DNA of 64,000 bases from Mannheimia granulomatis (GTDB taxonomy: Bacteria > Pseudomonadota > Gammaproteobacteria > Enterobacterales > Pasteurellaceae). The first letter of the stretch is position 1, and each line of letters opens with the position of its first letter. The DNA lies in contig NZ_CP016614.1 in NCBI RefSeq assembly GCF_013377255.1, positions 79,501 to 143,500 of the forward strand. The letters are read 5' to 3'. The translations under genes were made by a program, and so were the position numbers. Shown piece by piece: positions 44,390 through 52,773 of this stretch. The notes beneath the pieces were generated by a model. The model worked only from the letters and a program-made list of their open reading frames with translations. It did no database searches and had not been told where the DNA came from.

Positions 44390-45394
44390 ATGACTATTCG
44401 AGTATCTTATGAAGATTTAAAAGCACAGTTTAAACGCGTTTTACTTTCCCGTAATGTGCGTGAAGAAATTGCTGAAGAGTGTGCAACCGTCTTTGCCGAC
44501 ACCACCCAAGCCGGTGCTTATTCTCACGGGGTAAACCGTTTCCCGCGTTTTATTCAGCAGTTAGAAAATGGCGACATTGTGCCTGAAGCAGTACCAACCA
44601 AAGTGCTTTCATTAGGTGCAATTGAGCAGTGGGACGCACACCAAGCGATCGGTAACTTAACTGCGAAAAAAATGATGGACAGAGCGATGGAGCTGGCTTC
44701 GCAAAACGGCATCGGTGTGGTGGCATTGCGTAACGCAAACCACTGGATGCGTGGCGGTTCTTACGGTTGGCAAGCAGCAGAAAAAGGCTATATCGGTATC
44801 TGTTGGACGAACGCTTTAGCGGTTATGCCACCTTGGGGGGCGAAAGAGTGCCGTATTGGGACTAACCCGTTAATTGTTGCGGTGCCAACTACACCAATTA
44901 CCATGGTCGATATGTCTTGCTCAATGTACTCCTACGGAATGCTTGAAGTTCACCGCTTAGCGGGTCGCCAAACCTTCGTCGATGCCGGTTTTGATGATGA
45001 GGGCAACCCGACTCGTGATCCGGCAACTGTGGAGAAAAACCGCCGCTTAATGCCAATGGGCTTCTGGAAAGGTTCGGGCTTATCGATTGTGTTAGATATG
45101 ATCGCAACCCTGCTTTCTAACGGTGAATCCACCGCTGCGGTAACCGAAGATAAAGATGATGAATACTGCGTTTCCCAGGTGTTTATTGCCATTGAAGTCG
45201 ATAGACTGATTGACGGCAAAACTAAAGATGAAAAACTTAACCGTATTATGGATTACGTTCGCACCGCTGAGCGTGCAGACCCTGATGTAGCGGTGCGTTT
45301 ACCGGGGCACGAGTTCACGCAAATTCTTGCCGACAACAAAGCCAACGGCATTCCGGTAGATGATACCGTGTGGGCGAAATTGCAATCGCTGTAA
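44390..45394 (+). CDS. dlgD: 2,3-diketo-L-gulonate reductase
   Basis: NAD(P)H-dependent reductase of the LDH2/MDH2 family (YiaK) that reduces 2,3-diketo-L-gulonate to 3-keto-L-gulonate. 334 residues; long identical runs with E. coli YiaK such as YSHGVNRFPRFIQQLENGDI, RNANHWMRGGSYGWQAAEKG and PPWGAKECRIGTNPLIVA. I start at MTIRVSYEDLKAQF (44390); a ten-codon extension upstream lacks family support. First gene of the locus. Confidence 0.96.
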   Translation: MTIRVSYEDLKAQFKRVLLSRNVREEIAEECATVFADTTQAGAYSHGVNRFPRFIQQLENGDIVPEAVPTKVLSLGAIEQWDAHQAIGNLTAKKMMDRAMELASQNGIGVVALRNANHWMRGGSYGWQAAEKGYIGICWTNALAVMPPWGAKECRIGTNPLIVAVPTTPITMVDMSCSMYSYGMLEVHRLAGRQTFVDAGFDDEGNPTRDPATVEKNRRLMPMGFWKGSGLSIVLDMIATLLSNGESTAAVTEDKDDEYCVSQVFIAIEVDRLIDGKTKDEKLNRIMDYVRTAERADPDVAVRLPGHEFTQILADNKANGIPVDDTVWAKLQSL

Positions 45395-45404
45395 TATTTT
45401 AGAG

Positions 45405-45456
45405 CAGAGGCGGAGCCTCTGGGTAATGAGTAACCCCACACGGCTCGTGTGGGGGT
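45405..45456 (+). repeat. Two adjacent hairpins between dlgD and yiaL
   Basis: CAGAGGC/GCCTCTG (45405-45421) and ACCCCACAC/GTGTGGGGGT (45433-45456). The second hairpin is nearly identical to one at 49933-49955. Confidence 0.8.
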
Positions 45457-45476
45457 AAAACAGAACGGAGCAACAA

Positions 45477-45938
45477 ATGTTTTTCGGTCATATTTCAAAT
45501 TACAACCCTGCTCAATATCCAAAAGCGATTCAATTCGCATTGGATTATTTAAAAAATACCGATTTTGATGCGATGGAAGCAGGTGTTTACGAACTCAAAG
45601 GGCGTGATATTTACGTTCAAGTGTTAGATCTTGAAACGAAAGAAAAATCCGCTTATCAGCCGGAAGTGCATCGAAATTATTTAGACGTGCAATATTTACA
45701 CAAAGGTGTGGAATTAATGGCGGCATCCATTGATTTAGGCAATAACCCTATTGCGGTGGAATATAACTCTGAGCGTGATATTCAATTTTATGTTTCGGTG
45801 CAAAATGAAAATGAATTCCGCTGTGAGGCTGGCAACTTTGCGGTGTTCTTCCCTGAAGATACGCACCGAACAGCTATTTTTGCAGGAGAAGCAAAAATCC
45901 GCAAAGTGGTGGTAAAAATTAAAATGAGTGAAATTTGA
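45477..45938 (+). CDS. yiaL: YhcH/YjgK/YiaL family protein
   Basis: Cupin-like protein of 153 residues of the DUF386 family, found in yia and sialic-acid loci. The conserved core HRNYLDVQYLHKGVELM and the FAVFFPEDTHRTAIF block with metal-ligand-like His and Glu are present. It has been proposed to act as a sugar-acid isomerase or anomerase, but the reaction is not established. GGAGCAAC ribosome site. Confidence 0.92.
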   Translation: MFFGHISNYNPAQYPKAIQFALDYLKNTDFDAMEAGVYELKGRDIYVQVLDLETKEKSAYQPEVHRNYLDVQYLHKGVELMAASIDLGNNPIAVEYNSERDIQFYVSVQNENEFRCEAGNFAVFFPEDTHRTAIFAGEAKIRKVVVKIKMSEI

Positions 45939-45946
45939 GGTAGTTT

Positions 45947-46429
45947 ATGAAAGCCTTTGCTCAATTAGTTGGAAAAGCATTAGAAGCATTAGTGGTAATT
46001 ATTTTATCCGCTATGTCTATCTTGGTTTTCCTCAATGTTGTGTTACGTTACGGCTTTAATAGCAGTATTAACGTTACAGAAGAAGTTTCACGTTATATGT
46101 TTGTATGGCTTGCTTTCTTAGGTGCGGTATTGGCGTTTAGTGAAAACCAGCACGTTAGAGTAACAATGCTGACAGACAAATTATCGCCGGTTGGTAGAAA
46201 CATTTTAAGTGTGTTTACTGATTTAGCGATGCTGTTCTGCTGCTACTTAATTGTAGATGGTAGCTGGATTCAATTTAATCTTAACTTGAATAACTTTGCC
46301 CCAATTTCGGGCTTACCGCAAGGCATTACTTTCCTTGCAAGCACGGTTGCAGGTGTATTAATCGGTATCTTAATTATTGTACGCATTGTTGCAACCATTG
46401 GCGTAATTGCGAAAGGAGAAAGTAAATGA
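45947..46429 (+). CDS. yiaM: TRAP transporter small permease
   Basis: DctQ-family membrane subunit, 160 residues with four hydrophobic helices (VVIILSAMSILVFLNVVLRY, FVWLAFLGAVLAFSE, LAMLFCCYLIV, FLASTVAGVLIGILIIVRIV). E-EVSRYMFVWLAFLGA is the family signature. Overlaps yiaN by 4 bases (ATGA). Confidence 0.93.
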   Translation: MKAFAQLVGKALEALVVIILSAMSILVFLNVVLRYGFNSSINVTEEVSRYMFVWLAFLGAVLAFSENQHVRVTMLTDKLSPVGRNILSVFTDLAMLFCCYLIVDGSWIQFNLNLNNFAPISGLPQGITFLASTVAGVLIGILIIVRIVATIGVIAKGESK

Positions 46430-47703
46430 CTGTTGTAATTTTTCTTTCCGTATTACTTGGCTCGATTTTATTGGGCATTCCGGTTGCATTTGCACTTTTA
46501 GTCTGTGGTGTCGCATTAATGCTGCACTTAGATCTGTTTGATGCTCAAATTCTTGCCCAACAAATCGTCAGCGGTGCAGACAGTTTCTCGTTAATGGCGA
46601 TTCCGTTCTTCATTCTTGCCGGTGAAATTATGAACGAAGGTGGTTTGTCTAAACGGATTATCGACTTACCGATGAAATTAGTGGGCCACAAACGGGGTGG
46701 CTTAGGCTTCGTGGCCATTCTTGCCGCGATGATTATGGCAAGCCTTTCCGGTTCTGCGGTGGCGGATACGGCTGCGGTAGCGGCAATGTTGTTACCAATG
46801 ATGAAAACCACAGGTTACCCGATTGATAAATCTGCCGGCTTAATCGGCACAGCAGGGATCATCGCCCCGATTATTCCACCAAGCATTCCGTTTATCGTAT
46901 TTGGTGTGGCAAGCGGTGTTTCCATCACCAAGCTGTTCTTAGCCGGTATTTTCCCGGGCATTATGATGGGTATATTCTTAGCCCTGTTATGGTGGTGGCA
47001 AGCGAAGCGTTTAGATTTAATGACCTTCTCCAAAGCAACCAAAGAAGAGTTATGTATCTCGTTTAAAAACAGTATTTGGGCGTTGTTACTCCCTGTAATC
47101 ATCATCGGTGGTTTCCGTTCAGGTATGTTTACCCCAACCGAAGCGGGTGCAGTGGCCACATTCTATGCCTTGATTGTTTCACTGTTCGTTTACCGTGAAA
47201 TGAAATTCAAAGACTTATACAAAGTGGTATTAGCTGCAGCGAAAACGACAGCAGTGGTAATGTTCTTAGTGGCAGCTGCGAATGTAACCGGTTGGTTAAT
47301 CACCGTGGCAGAGTTACCAACAATGCTCACCGAATTATTAGAACCGTTAATTGAAAGCCCAACCACCTTACTATTGGTGATTATGCTGGCGGTATTTATT
47401 ATCGGTATGGTGATGGACTTAACCCCAACGGTCTTAATTCTTACTCCGGTATTGATGCCGTTAGTAGAAGAAGCAGGTATCGACCCGGTGTACTTCGGTG
47501 TGTTATTCATCTTAAATACCTCAATCGGCTTAATTACCCCGCCGGTGGGCAACGTGTTAAACGTGATTACAGGGGTATCAAAACTGCCGTTTGATCAGGC
47601 TGCTAAGGGGGTATTCCCTTACTTAATGATGATGATTTTCTTACTGTTGCTATTTGTGTTCTTCCCATCGCTCGTACTCGTGCCGTTGGAATGGATGCAG
47701 TAA
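46426..47703 (+). CDS. yiaN: TRAP transporter large permease
   Basis: DctM-family subunit of 425 residues, about 12 helices. Signatures are SLMAIPFFILAGEIMNEGGL, SGSAVADTAAVAAMLLPMM, APIIPPSIPFIVFGVASGVS and NTSIGLITPPVGNVLNVI. With YiaM and one of two receptors it forms a Na+-dependent importer, in E. coli for L-xylulose/2,3-diketo-L-gulonate-type substrates. Confidence 0.95.
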   Translation: MTVVIFLSVLLGSILLGIPVAFALLVCGVALMLHLDLFDAQILAQQIVSGADSFSLMAIPFFILAGEIMNEGGLSKRIIDLPMKLVGHKRGGLGFVAILAAMIMASLSGSAVADTAAVAAMLLPMMKTTGYPIDKSAGLIGTAGIIAPIIPPSIPFIVFGVASGVSITKLFLAGIFPGIMMGIFLALLWWWQAKRLDLMTFSKATKEELCISFKNSIWALLLPVIIIGGFRSGMFTPTEAGAVATFYALIVSLFVYREMKFKDLYKVVLAAAKTTAVVMFLVAAANVTGWLITVAELPTMLTELLEPLIESPTTLLLVIMLAVFIIGMVMDLTPTVLILTPVLMPLVEEAGIDPVYFGVLFILNTSIGLITPPVGNVLNVITGVSKLPFDQAAKGVFPYLMMMIFLLLLFVFFPSLVLVPLEWMQ

Positions 47704-47718
47704 ATTTGATTTAACCCT

Positions 47719-47765
47719 GCAAGCGGTTGAAATTTGCAAAAAATCTGTAAAAACAAACCGCTTGC
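47719..47765. repeat. Inverted uptake-signal pair after yiaN
   Basis: GCAAGCGGT and ACCGCTTGC around A/T-rich spacer, between permease and receptor genes. Confidence 0.75.
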
Positions 47766-47797
47766 ACCCCACAATTTGTTTATCACAGGAGAATCCT

Positions 47798-48784
47798 ATG
47801 AAACTTTTTAACTTAAAAGCTTTAGCCGCATTAGTCGCAGGCGTTGCCGTAATGAGTTCTTCAGCTATGGCTGAAACTTCACTACGTTTCGGTTATGAAG
47901 CACCACGCTCAGACAGCCAACACATCGCAGCGAAAAAATTCGATGAGTTATTAGCTGAAAAAACCAAAGGTGAAATCAAATTAAAACTGTTCCCGGACAG
48001 CACGTTGGGTAACGCACAAACGATGATCAGCGGCGTGCGTGGCGGGACGATTGATATCGAAATGTCAGGCTCACCAAACTTCACCGGCTTAGAGCCAAAA
48101 TTAAACGTGATCGACATTCCGTTTATCTTCAAGGATCGTGAACATGTTTACAAAGTGTTAGACGGTGAAATCGGTCAAGGTTTATTAAAAGATTTAGAAG
48201 CTCAAGGCTTAAAAGGTTTAGCGTTCTGGGATGTCGGTTTCCGTGCCTTCTCAAATTCTAAACACGCGGTAAACAAACCGGAAGACATTAAAGGCTTAAA
48301 AGTCCGCACCAACCAAAACCCAATGTACATTCAAGCGTTCAACTTGTTAGGCGGCAACCCGGTGCCAATGCCACTCTCTGAGCTTTACACTGCGTTAGAA
48401 ACCCGTGCGGTTGATGCCCAAGAGCACCCAATCGGCATTTTCTGGTCGGCAAAATTATACGAAGTACAAAAACACTTAAGCTTAACCAACCACGGCTACA
48501 CCCCGTTAATCGTAGTGATGAACAAAGCGAAATTCGACGGCTTAGCACCTGAACTACAAACGGCTTTATTAGAAGCTGCGAAAGAAGCAGGTCAATTCCA
48601 ACGTGATCTGAACGTGAAAAACGAGCAAGAGATCATCGAGAAATTACGCAAAGCGGGCATCGAAGTGATCGAAAAAGTGGATAACGCACCGTTTAAAGCA
48701 GCAATTGAAACCGAAGTGCGTAAAGCGTTCGTTGAAAAACACGGCGATGAGTTATTGAAAAAAGTGGATGCTTTAGCTCAATAA
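47798..48784 (+). CDS. yiaO: TRAP transporter DctP-family receptor, copy 1
   Basis: Periplasmic receptor of 328 residues. Signal peptide about 1-25 (LAALVAGVAVMSSSAMA). DctP hallmarks are IDIPFIFKDREHVYKVLDG, VRTNQNPMYIQAFNLLGG with the carboxylate-binding arginine, and PLSELYTALETRAVDAQEHP. GGAG precedes ATG 47798, which rules out the 48-codon extension upstream. A second, closely similar gene follows directly. Confidence 0.94.
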   Translation: MKLFNLKALAALVAGVAVMSSSAMAETSLRFGYEAPRSDSQHIAAKKFDELLAEKTKGEIKLKLFPDSTLGNAQTMISGVRGGTIDIEMSGSPNFTGLEPKLNVIDIPFIFKDREHVYKVLDGEIGQGLLKDLEAQGLKGLAFWDVGFRAFSNSKHAVNKPEDIKGLKVRTNQNPMYIQAFNLLGGNPVPMPLSELYTALETRAVDAQEHPIGIFWSAKLYEVQKHLSLTNHGYTPLIVVMNKAKFDGLAPELQTALLEAAKEAGQFQRDLNVKNEQEIIEKLRKAGIEVIEKVDNAPFKAAIETEVRKAFVEKHGDELLKKVDALAQ

Positions 48785-48805
48785 TTTGACTTTATTTAAG
48801 CATAA

Positions 48806-48830
48806 AACTCCCTCCGGTTTGGGGGGAGTT
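48806..48830 (+). terminator. Hairpin between the two receptor genes
   Basis: AACTCCCTCC and GGGGGGAGTT form a stem with one wobble pair, followed by GTTGT. It is a weak terminator or mRNA-protecting hairpin. Confidence 0.5.
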
Positions 48831-48864
48831 GTTGTATAGACTCTACGTCATTGTAGGAGAACCT

Positions 48865-49848
48865 ATGAAAGTATTTAATCTCAAAACCCTTGCAGCATTA
48901 GTTGCCGGCTTTTCCCTATTCTCAACCGCACAAGCAGAAAGCAATTTCCGCTTTGCCTATGAAGCCCCTCGTTCAGACACCCAACACATTGCGGCGAAAA
49001 AATTTAATGATTTATTACAAGAAAAATCGAATAAATCCATTAAATTAAGCCTCTTCCCTGACAGCACCTTGGGTAATGCCCAAACCGCAATCAGCGGCGT
49101 ACGTGGTGGCACCATTGATTTGGTGATGTCCAGCTCATCTAATTTTACCGGCTTGGTGCCAAAATTAAATGTGATCGACATTCCGTTTATTTTTAAAGAT
49201 CGTGAACACGCTTATAAAGCGTTAGATGGTGAAATCGGGCAAGGCTTATTAAAATCCCTTGAAGAACAAGGCTTAAAAGGCTTAGCCTTTTGGGAGGTCG
49301 GCTTCCGAGCGTTTTCCAACTCCAAACACCCGATCACCAAACCCGAAGACATCAAAGGCTTAAAAATCCGTACCAACCAAAACCCAATGTACATTCAAGC
49401 CTTTTCCATCTTAGGGGCAAACCCGGTGCCAATGCCGTTATCGGAGCTTTACACAGCCCTTGAAACCAAAGCGGTCGATGCACAAGAACACCCAATCGGC
49501 ATTTTCTGGTCAGCCAAACTATACGAGGTGCAAAAATATTTCAGCTTCACCAACCACGGCTACACTCCGTTAATTGTGGTGATGAATAAAGCGAAATTTG
49601 ATGCGTTATCGCCAGAGCAGCAAAAAGTATTGGTGGAAACCGCTCAAGAAGCGGGTAACTATCAACGCCAGCTTAATTTAGAGAATGAACAAAAAATCAT
49701 TGATTCGCTGAAAAAAGCCGGCATTGAATTTGTCGATAACCTCGATACCACACCGTTTAAAAATGCCGTTTCTAACGAAACCCGAAAGGCATTTATCGAG
49801 AAAAACGGAGATGATTTAGTCAAAGCGATTGATGCGTTGGCGAAGTAA
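48865..49848 (+). CDS. TRAP transporter DctP-family receptor, copy 2
   Basis: 327-residue paralogue of the preceding yiaO, about three quarters identical by eye over the mature part, with the same signal-peptide design (LAALVAGFSLFSTAQA). Binding-site blocks GLKIRTNQNPMYIQAF and PLSELYTALETKAVDAQEHP are intact, so it should be functional. Differences cluster at the N-terminal ligand lobe (SNFRFAYEAPRSDTQ, LVMSSSSNFTGL), which may alter substrate choice. GGAGAACC ribosome site. Confidence 0.92.
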   Translation: MKVFNLKTLAALVAGFSLFSTAQAESNFRFAYEAPRSDTQHIAAKKFNDLLQEKSNKSIKLSLFPDSTLGNAQTAISGVRGGTIDLVMSSSSNFTGLVPKLNVIDIPFIFKDREHAYKALDGEIGQGLLKSLEEQGLKGLAFWEVGFRAFSNSKHPITKPEDIKGLKIRTNQNPMYIQAFSILGANPVPMPLSELYTALETKAVDAQEHPIGIFWSAKLYEVQKYFSFTNHGYTPLIVVMNKAKFDALSPEQQKVLVETAQEAGNYQRQLNLENEQKIIDSLKKAGIEFVDNLDTTPFKNAVSNETRKAFIEKNGDDLVKAIDALAK

Positions 49849-49856
49849 TCAAATAA

Positions 49857-49955
49857 CCTAGCATGAGCCTTGCTAGGCCCTATAATCCAAGCTCCTATGG
49901 GGCTAGAGCCACAAAGTGGCTCGGTTAAGCTAACCTCACACGGCTCGTGTGGGGT
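49857..49955 (+). repeat. Cluster of three hairpins before the ABC ATPase gene
   Basis: CCTAGCA/TGCTAGG (49857-49877), GAGCCAC/GTGGCTC (49906-49922), and ACCTCACAC/GTGTGGGGT (49933-49955). The last repeats the hairpin at 45433-45456. An uptake-signal core follows at 49956. Confidence 0.75.
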
Positions 49956-50010
49956 ACAAGCGGTCAAAAAAGTAAAAATTTTTACAAACAACTTCCTCAC
50001 AGGAGGAACA

Positions 50011-51516
50011 ATGGCACAACCCATTTTAAGTATGCAACACATCATCAAACGCTTCGGCAGCCATACCGCGGTGAATGATGTTAGCCTCAATATTCATTCG
50101 GGTGAAATTGTTGCCCTGCTCGGTGAAAACGGGGCGGGTAAATCCACATTGATTAAAATCCTCGCCGGTATTTACGACCGCGACGAGGGCGACATTCTTT
50201 TCCACAACCAAAAAATCCAATCGGCACACGCCCTTGAAAAAGGCAACAAAAAACCGATTGCCTTTATCCACCAAGATCTCGGCTTAATCGAGTGGATGAC
50301 GATTGCCGAAAATATGGCATTTGTGATGGGTTTTCCTCGTCGCTTCGGTCTCATCGACTGGGCGAAAGTGCGTGAGCAGTCACAAAAAGCCCTCGATTTT
50401 GTCGGCATCAAACTCTCTGCCGACACCCGTGTGTTTGATTTAAGCCGTACCGAAAAAGCCCTACTGGCGATTGCCCGTGCAATAGCGGTCAATGCGGAAA
50501 TTTTGGTGCTGGATGAACCGACGGCTTCCCTCCCTGCTTCCGACGTAGAACACCTTTTCACGGTGCTAAACTGCTTGCGAGATCAGGGCGTAGGTATGAT
50601 TTACGTGACCCACCGTTTAGACGAAGTAATCGCCATTTCCGACCGCATTTTGGTGATGCGGGACGGCTTCCCGGTCGCCGAAGGGCAAACCAAACTGTAC
50701 GATGTGAAAGGCTTGGTAAAAGCGATTGTCGGCGAAGAGAGCCGTGGCAAGCAGCGTGTTGATCTACCTACTGACACCCCTGAAATTTTAAGCCTCGAAA
50801 ACGTGGTAGTCGGCGATACTGGCCCGGTGAATTTCCGCCTACATAAAGGTGAGATGATCGCACTTGCAGGGCTTCGTGGTGCAGGCCAAGAAGAGATCGG
50901 TCGCTTACTGTTTGGCGAACGCACACTGGATAAAGGCGAAATTCAGTTAGACAAGCGGTTATATTCCGCCAAAAACCCGCAAGAGGCGATTGCCAACGGC
51001 ATGGCATTAGTGGCGGGCGACCGTACTCGTGAAAGCGTGTTTATGTCAATGACCACCAGTGAAAACTTATTCATCAACCCTGTTCTTAGCGGTCGCTCGG
51101 CATTAAAACGCTACTCGAAGCGTGAAGAGTGGGGCGAAAGCTGGTACAAATTCCAACTGTTCGATATCCGCCCGAAAAACCTGTTTATTGACGCCAGTGC
51201 TTTATCCGGTGGCAACCAGCAGAAAATCGTGTTAGCCCGTTGGATGCACCTCAACACCCCAATCCTGATTTTGGAAGACCCAACAGCTGGCGTGGACGTG
51301 GGTGCAAGGGCAGAAATCTACGACTTGCTGAATAAAGCCCTTGCTGAAGGCGTGGCAATTATCGTGATTTCTACCGACTTTGAAGAGATCGCCCACTTAT
51401 GTAACCGTGCATTGGTGTTCAACCGGGGGGAAATTGCCGGCGAACTGCTGAATGAAGAAGTTAGCTTTGCAAACTTACTGGCGTTGGCATCGGATAGTCA
51501 GTCGGAACAACAATAA
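50011..51516 (+). CDS. Sugar ABC transporter ATP-binding protein (two ATPase domains)
   Basis: RbsA/XylG-type ATPase, 501 residues, with two nucleotide-binding domains. Domain 1 has Walker A GENGAGKST and Walker B LVLDEPTASLP, but its signature region reads LSRTEKALLAIARA and not LSGGQ. Domain 2 has LRGAGQEEIGR in place of Walker A, the signature LSGGNQQKIVLARW, and LILEDPTAGVDVG. AGGAGG lies before ATG 50011. It powers uptake together with the permease and binding protein downstream. Confidence 0.93.
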   Translation: MAQPILSMQHIIKRFGSHTAVNDVSLNIHSGEIVALLGENGAGKSTLIKILAGIYDRDEGDILFHNQKIQSAHALEKGNKKPIAFIHQDLGLIEWMTIAENMAFVMGFPRRFGLIDWAKVREQSQKALDFVGIKLSADTRVFDLSRTEKALLAIARAIAVNAEILVLDEPTASLPASDVEHLFTVLNCLRDQGVGMIYVTHRLDEVIAISDRILVMRDGFPVAEGQTKLYDVKGLVKAIVGEESRGKQRVDLPTDTPEILSLENVVVGDTGPVNFRLHKGEMIALAGLRGAGQEEIGRLLFGERTLDKGEIQLDKRLYSAKNPQEAIANGMALVAGDRTRESVFMSMTTSENLFINPVLSGRSALKRYSKREEWGESWYKFQLFDIRPKNLFIDASALSGGNQQKIVLARWMHLNTPILILEDPTAGVDVGARAEIYDLLNKALAEGVAIIVISTDFEEIAHLCNRALVFNRGEIAGELLNEEVSFANLLALASDSQSEQQ

Positions 51517-51520
51517 CTTA

Positions 51521-51681
51521 CTCTCGCCCGCTTGCGGGAGAGAGACAGCTCAAAATAGCGTAAGGCTATTTTGAGCAGAGAGAGGGCAAACAAGCGGTCA
51601 TTTTTCTTAAAAATATTGCAACCCCTCTCCCTCCGAAAGCCTCACGGCTTTCTCCTCCCTCTCCCGCAAGCGGGCGAGGGG
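51521..51681. repeat. Composite palindromic element with terminal inverted repeats
   Basis: Ends CTCTCGCCCGCTTGCGGGAG (51521-51540) and CTCCCGCAAGCGGGCGAGGG (51661-51680) are inverted copies of each other (19 of 20), and each is itself palindromic. Inside are GCTCAAAATAGC/GCTATTTTGAGC (12-bp stem, 51548-51576) and GAAAGCC/GGCTTTC (51635-51652), plus an uptake-signal core at 51591. It lies between the ATPase and permease genes of one transporter. Confidence 0.8.
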
Positions 51682-51709
51682 AAAATACAGAATTTCAACG
51701 GAGTAATCT

Positions 51710-52756
51710 ATGGCTCAAACAAACATCAAATCCACCGCGTTAGAACAACCGGTCTCTCTCGCTCGTGACGGCTTTATGGCGTGGTTCTCGCAAATGTCCA
51801 CCCGCTACGGCTTATTATGGCTGTGCGTATTATTGGTGATTATCTTCTCACTCACCACCGAATCTTTTGCCTCAATGCTGACTTTAAATGCGATTTTGGA
51901 AAGTAAATCGAAAATCGCCCTACTTGCGTTAGCTGCGACTACCACAATGATCGTCGGTAAAATCGACCTGAACGTTGGTTTCGGTATCGTGTTATGGCAC
52001 ATTTTAGTGATTACCCTGCAAGTGCAATACGGTTTCTCTTGGTATATGGCGATTTTAATCGTATTAGTGATCGCTGCCCTTTACGGCTTGCTAAACGGTA
52101 TTTTAGTTGCCTTGGCAGACATCGACAGCTTCGTGGCAACCCTCGGTTCAGGCACAGTGCTGTATGCGGTGGCATTATGGCACTCGGGTGGTCGTCAAAT
52201 TGTGGGCGATTTACCCGATGAATTTATCGCCTTAAACAGCAAGGAGATTTTCGGTATTCCGATTTCCGCATTCTATGTGTTGGCGGTGGCTATCGTGATG
52301 TGGTTAGTGACCGAACACACCCCAACCGGCCGTTGTATGTACGCCGTTGGTGGTAACCCAACCGCCGCTCGTTTAAACGGGATTAACATTAAAAAATACA
52401 CCATCGTGCCGTTTATTGTCTCGAGCGTTATCACTGCGTTCACCGGCGTGCTGATCTCCGCACAACAAGGTGTGGGTCAAGCAAGCGTGGGGATGGACTA
52501 CTTACTGCCTGCTCTGGTGGGGGCATTCTTAGGCAGTACTACGATTCGCCCGGGGCGGATTAACGTATGGGGAACGGTGGTCGGTATCGCCATTCTGGCA
52601 ATCGGGATTTCAGGTATTCAACAATTCGGTGGAGCGTTCTGGGTTGAACCGCTATTTAACGGGGCGACATTGTTACTCTCTATCACTATCGCAGGCTATG
52701 CCCAACGCAAACGCTTGTTAAACCAAAAAGCTGTACAGAAAAAATCAACCAACTAA
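51710..52756 (+). CDS. Sugar ABC transporter permease
   Basis: RbsC/XylH-type permease (BPD_transp_2), 348 residues, 8-10 helices. The cytoplasmic coupling phrase TPTGRCMYAVGGNPTAARLNG is typical, as is FLGSTTIRPGRINVWGTVVG. Pairs with the ATPase upstream and the binding protein 17 bases downstream. The GGAG ribosome site directly follows the composite palindromic element. Confidence 0.94.
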   Translation: MAQTNIKSTALEQPVSLARDGFMAWFSQMSTRYGLLWLCVLLVIIFSLTTESFASMLTLNAILESKSKIALLALAATTTMIVGKIDLNVGFGIVLWHILVITLQVQYGFSWYMAILIVLVIAALYGLLNGILVALADIDSFVATLGSGTVLYAVALWHSGGRQIVGDLPDEFIALNSKEIFGIPISAFYVLAVAIVMWLVTEHTPTGRCMYAVGGNPTAARLNGINIKKYTIVPFIVSSVITAFTGVLISAQQGVGQASVGMDYLLPALVGAFLGSTTIRPGRINVWGTVVGIAILAIGISGIQQFGGAFWVEPLFNGATLLLSITIAGYAQRKRLLNQKAVQKKSTN

Positions 52757-52773
52757 CCTTTGAGGATTTGATT

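Noticed and set aside
47654..47797. 48-residue extension of YiaO
   Set aside because: It overlaps the end of yiaN and an inverted uptake-signal pair, and lies before a good signal peptide and ribosome site.
49870..50010. 47-residue extension of the ABC ATPase
   Set aside because: It reads through three hairpins; AGGAGG and the conserved start are at 50011.
51521..51681. CRISPR array
   Set aside because: The repeats are inverted palindromes, not direct repeats with regular spacers; no cas genes are present.
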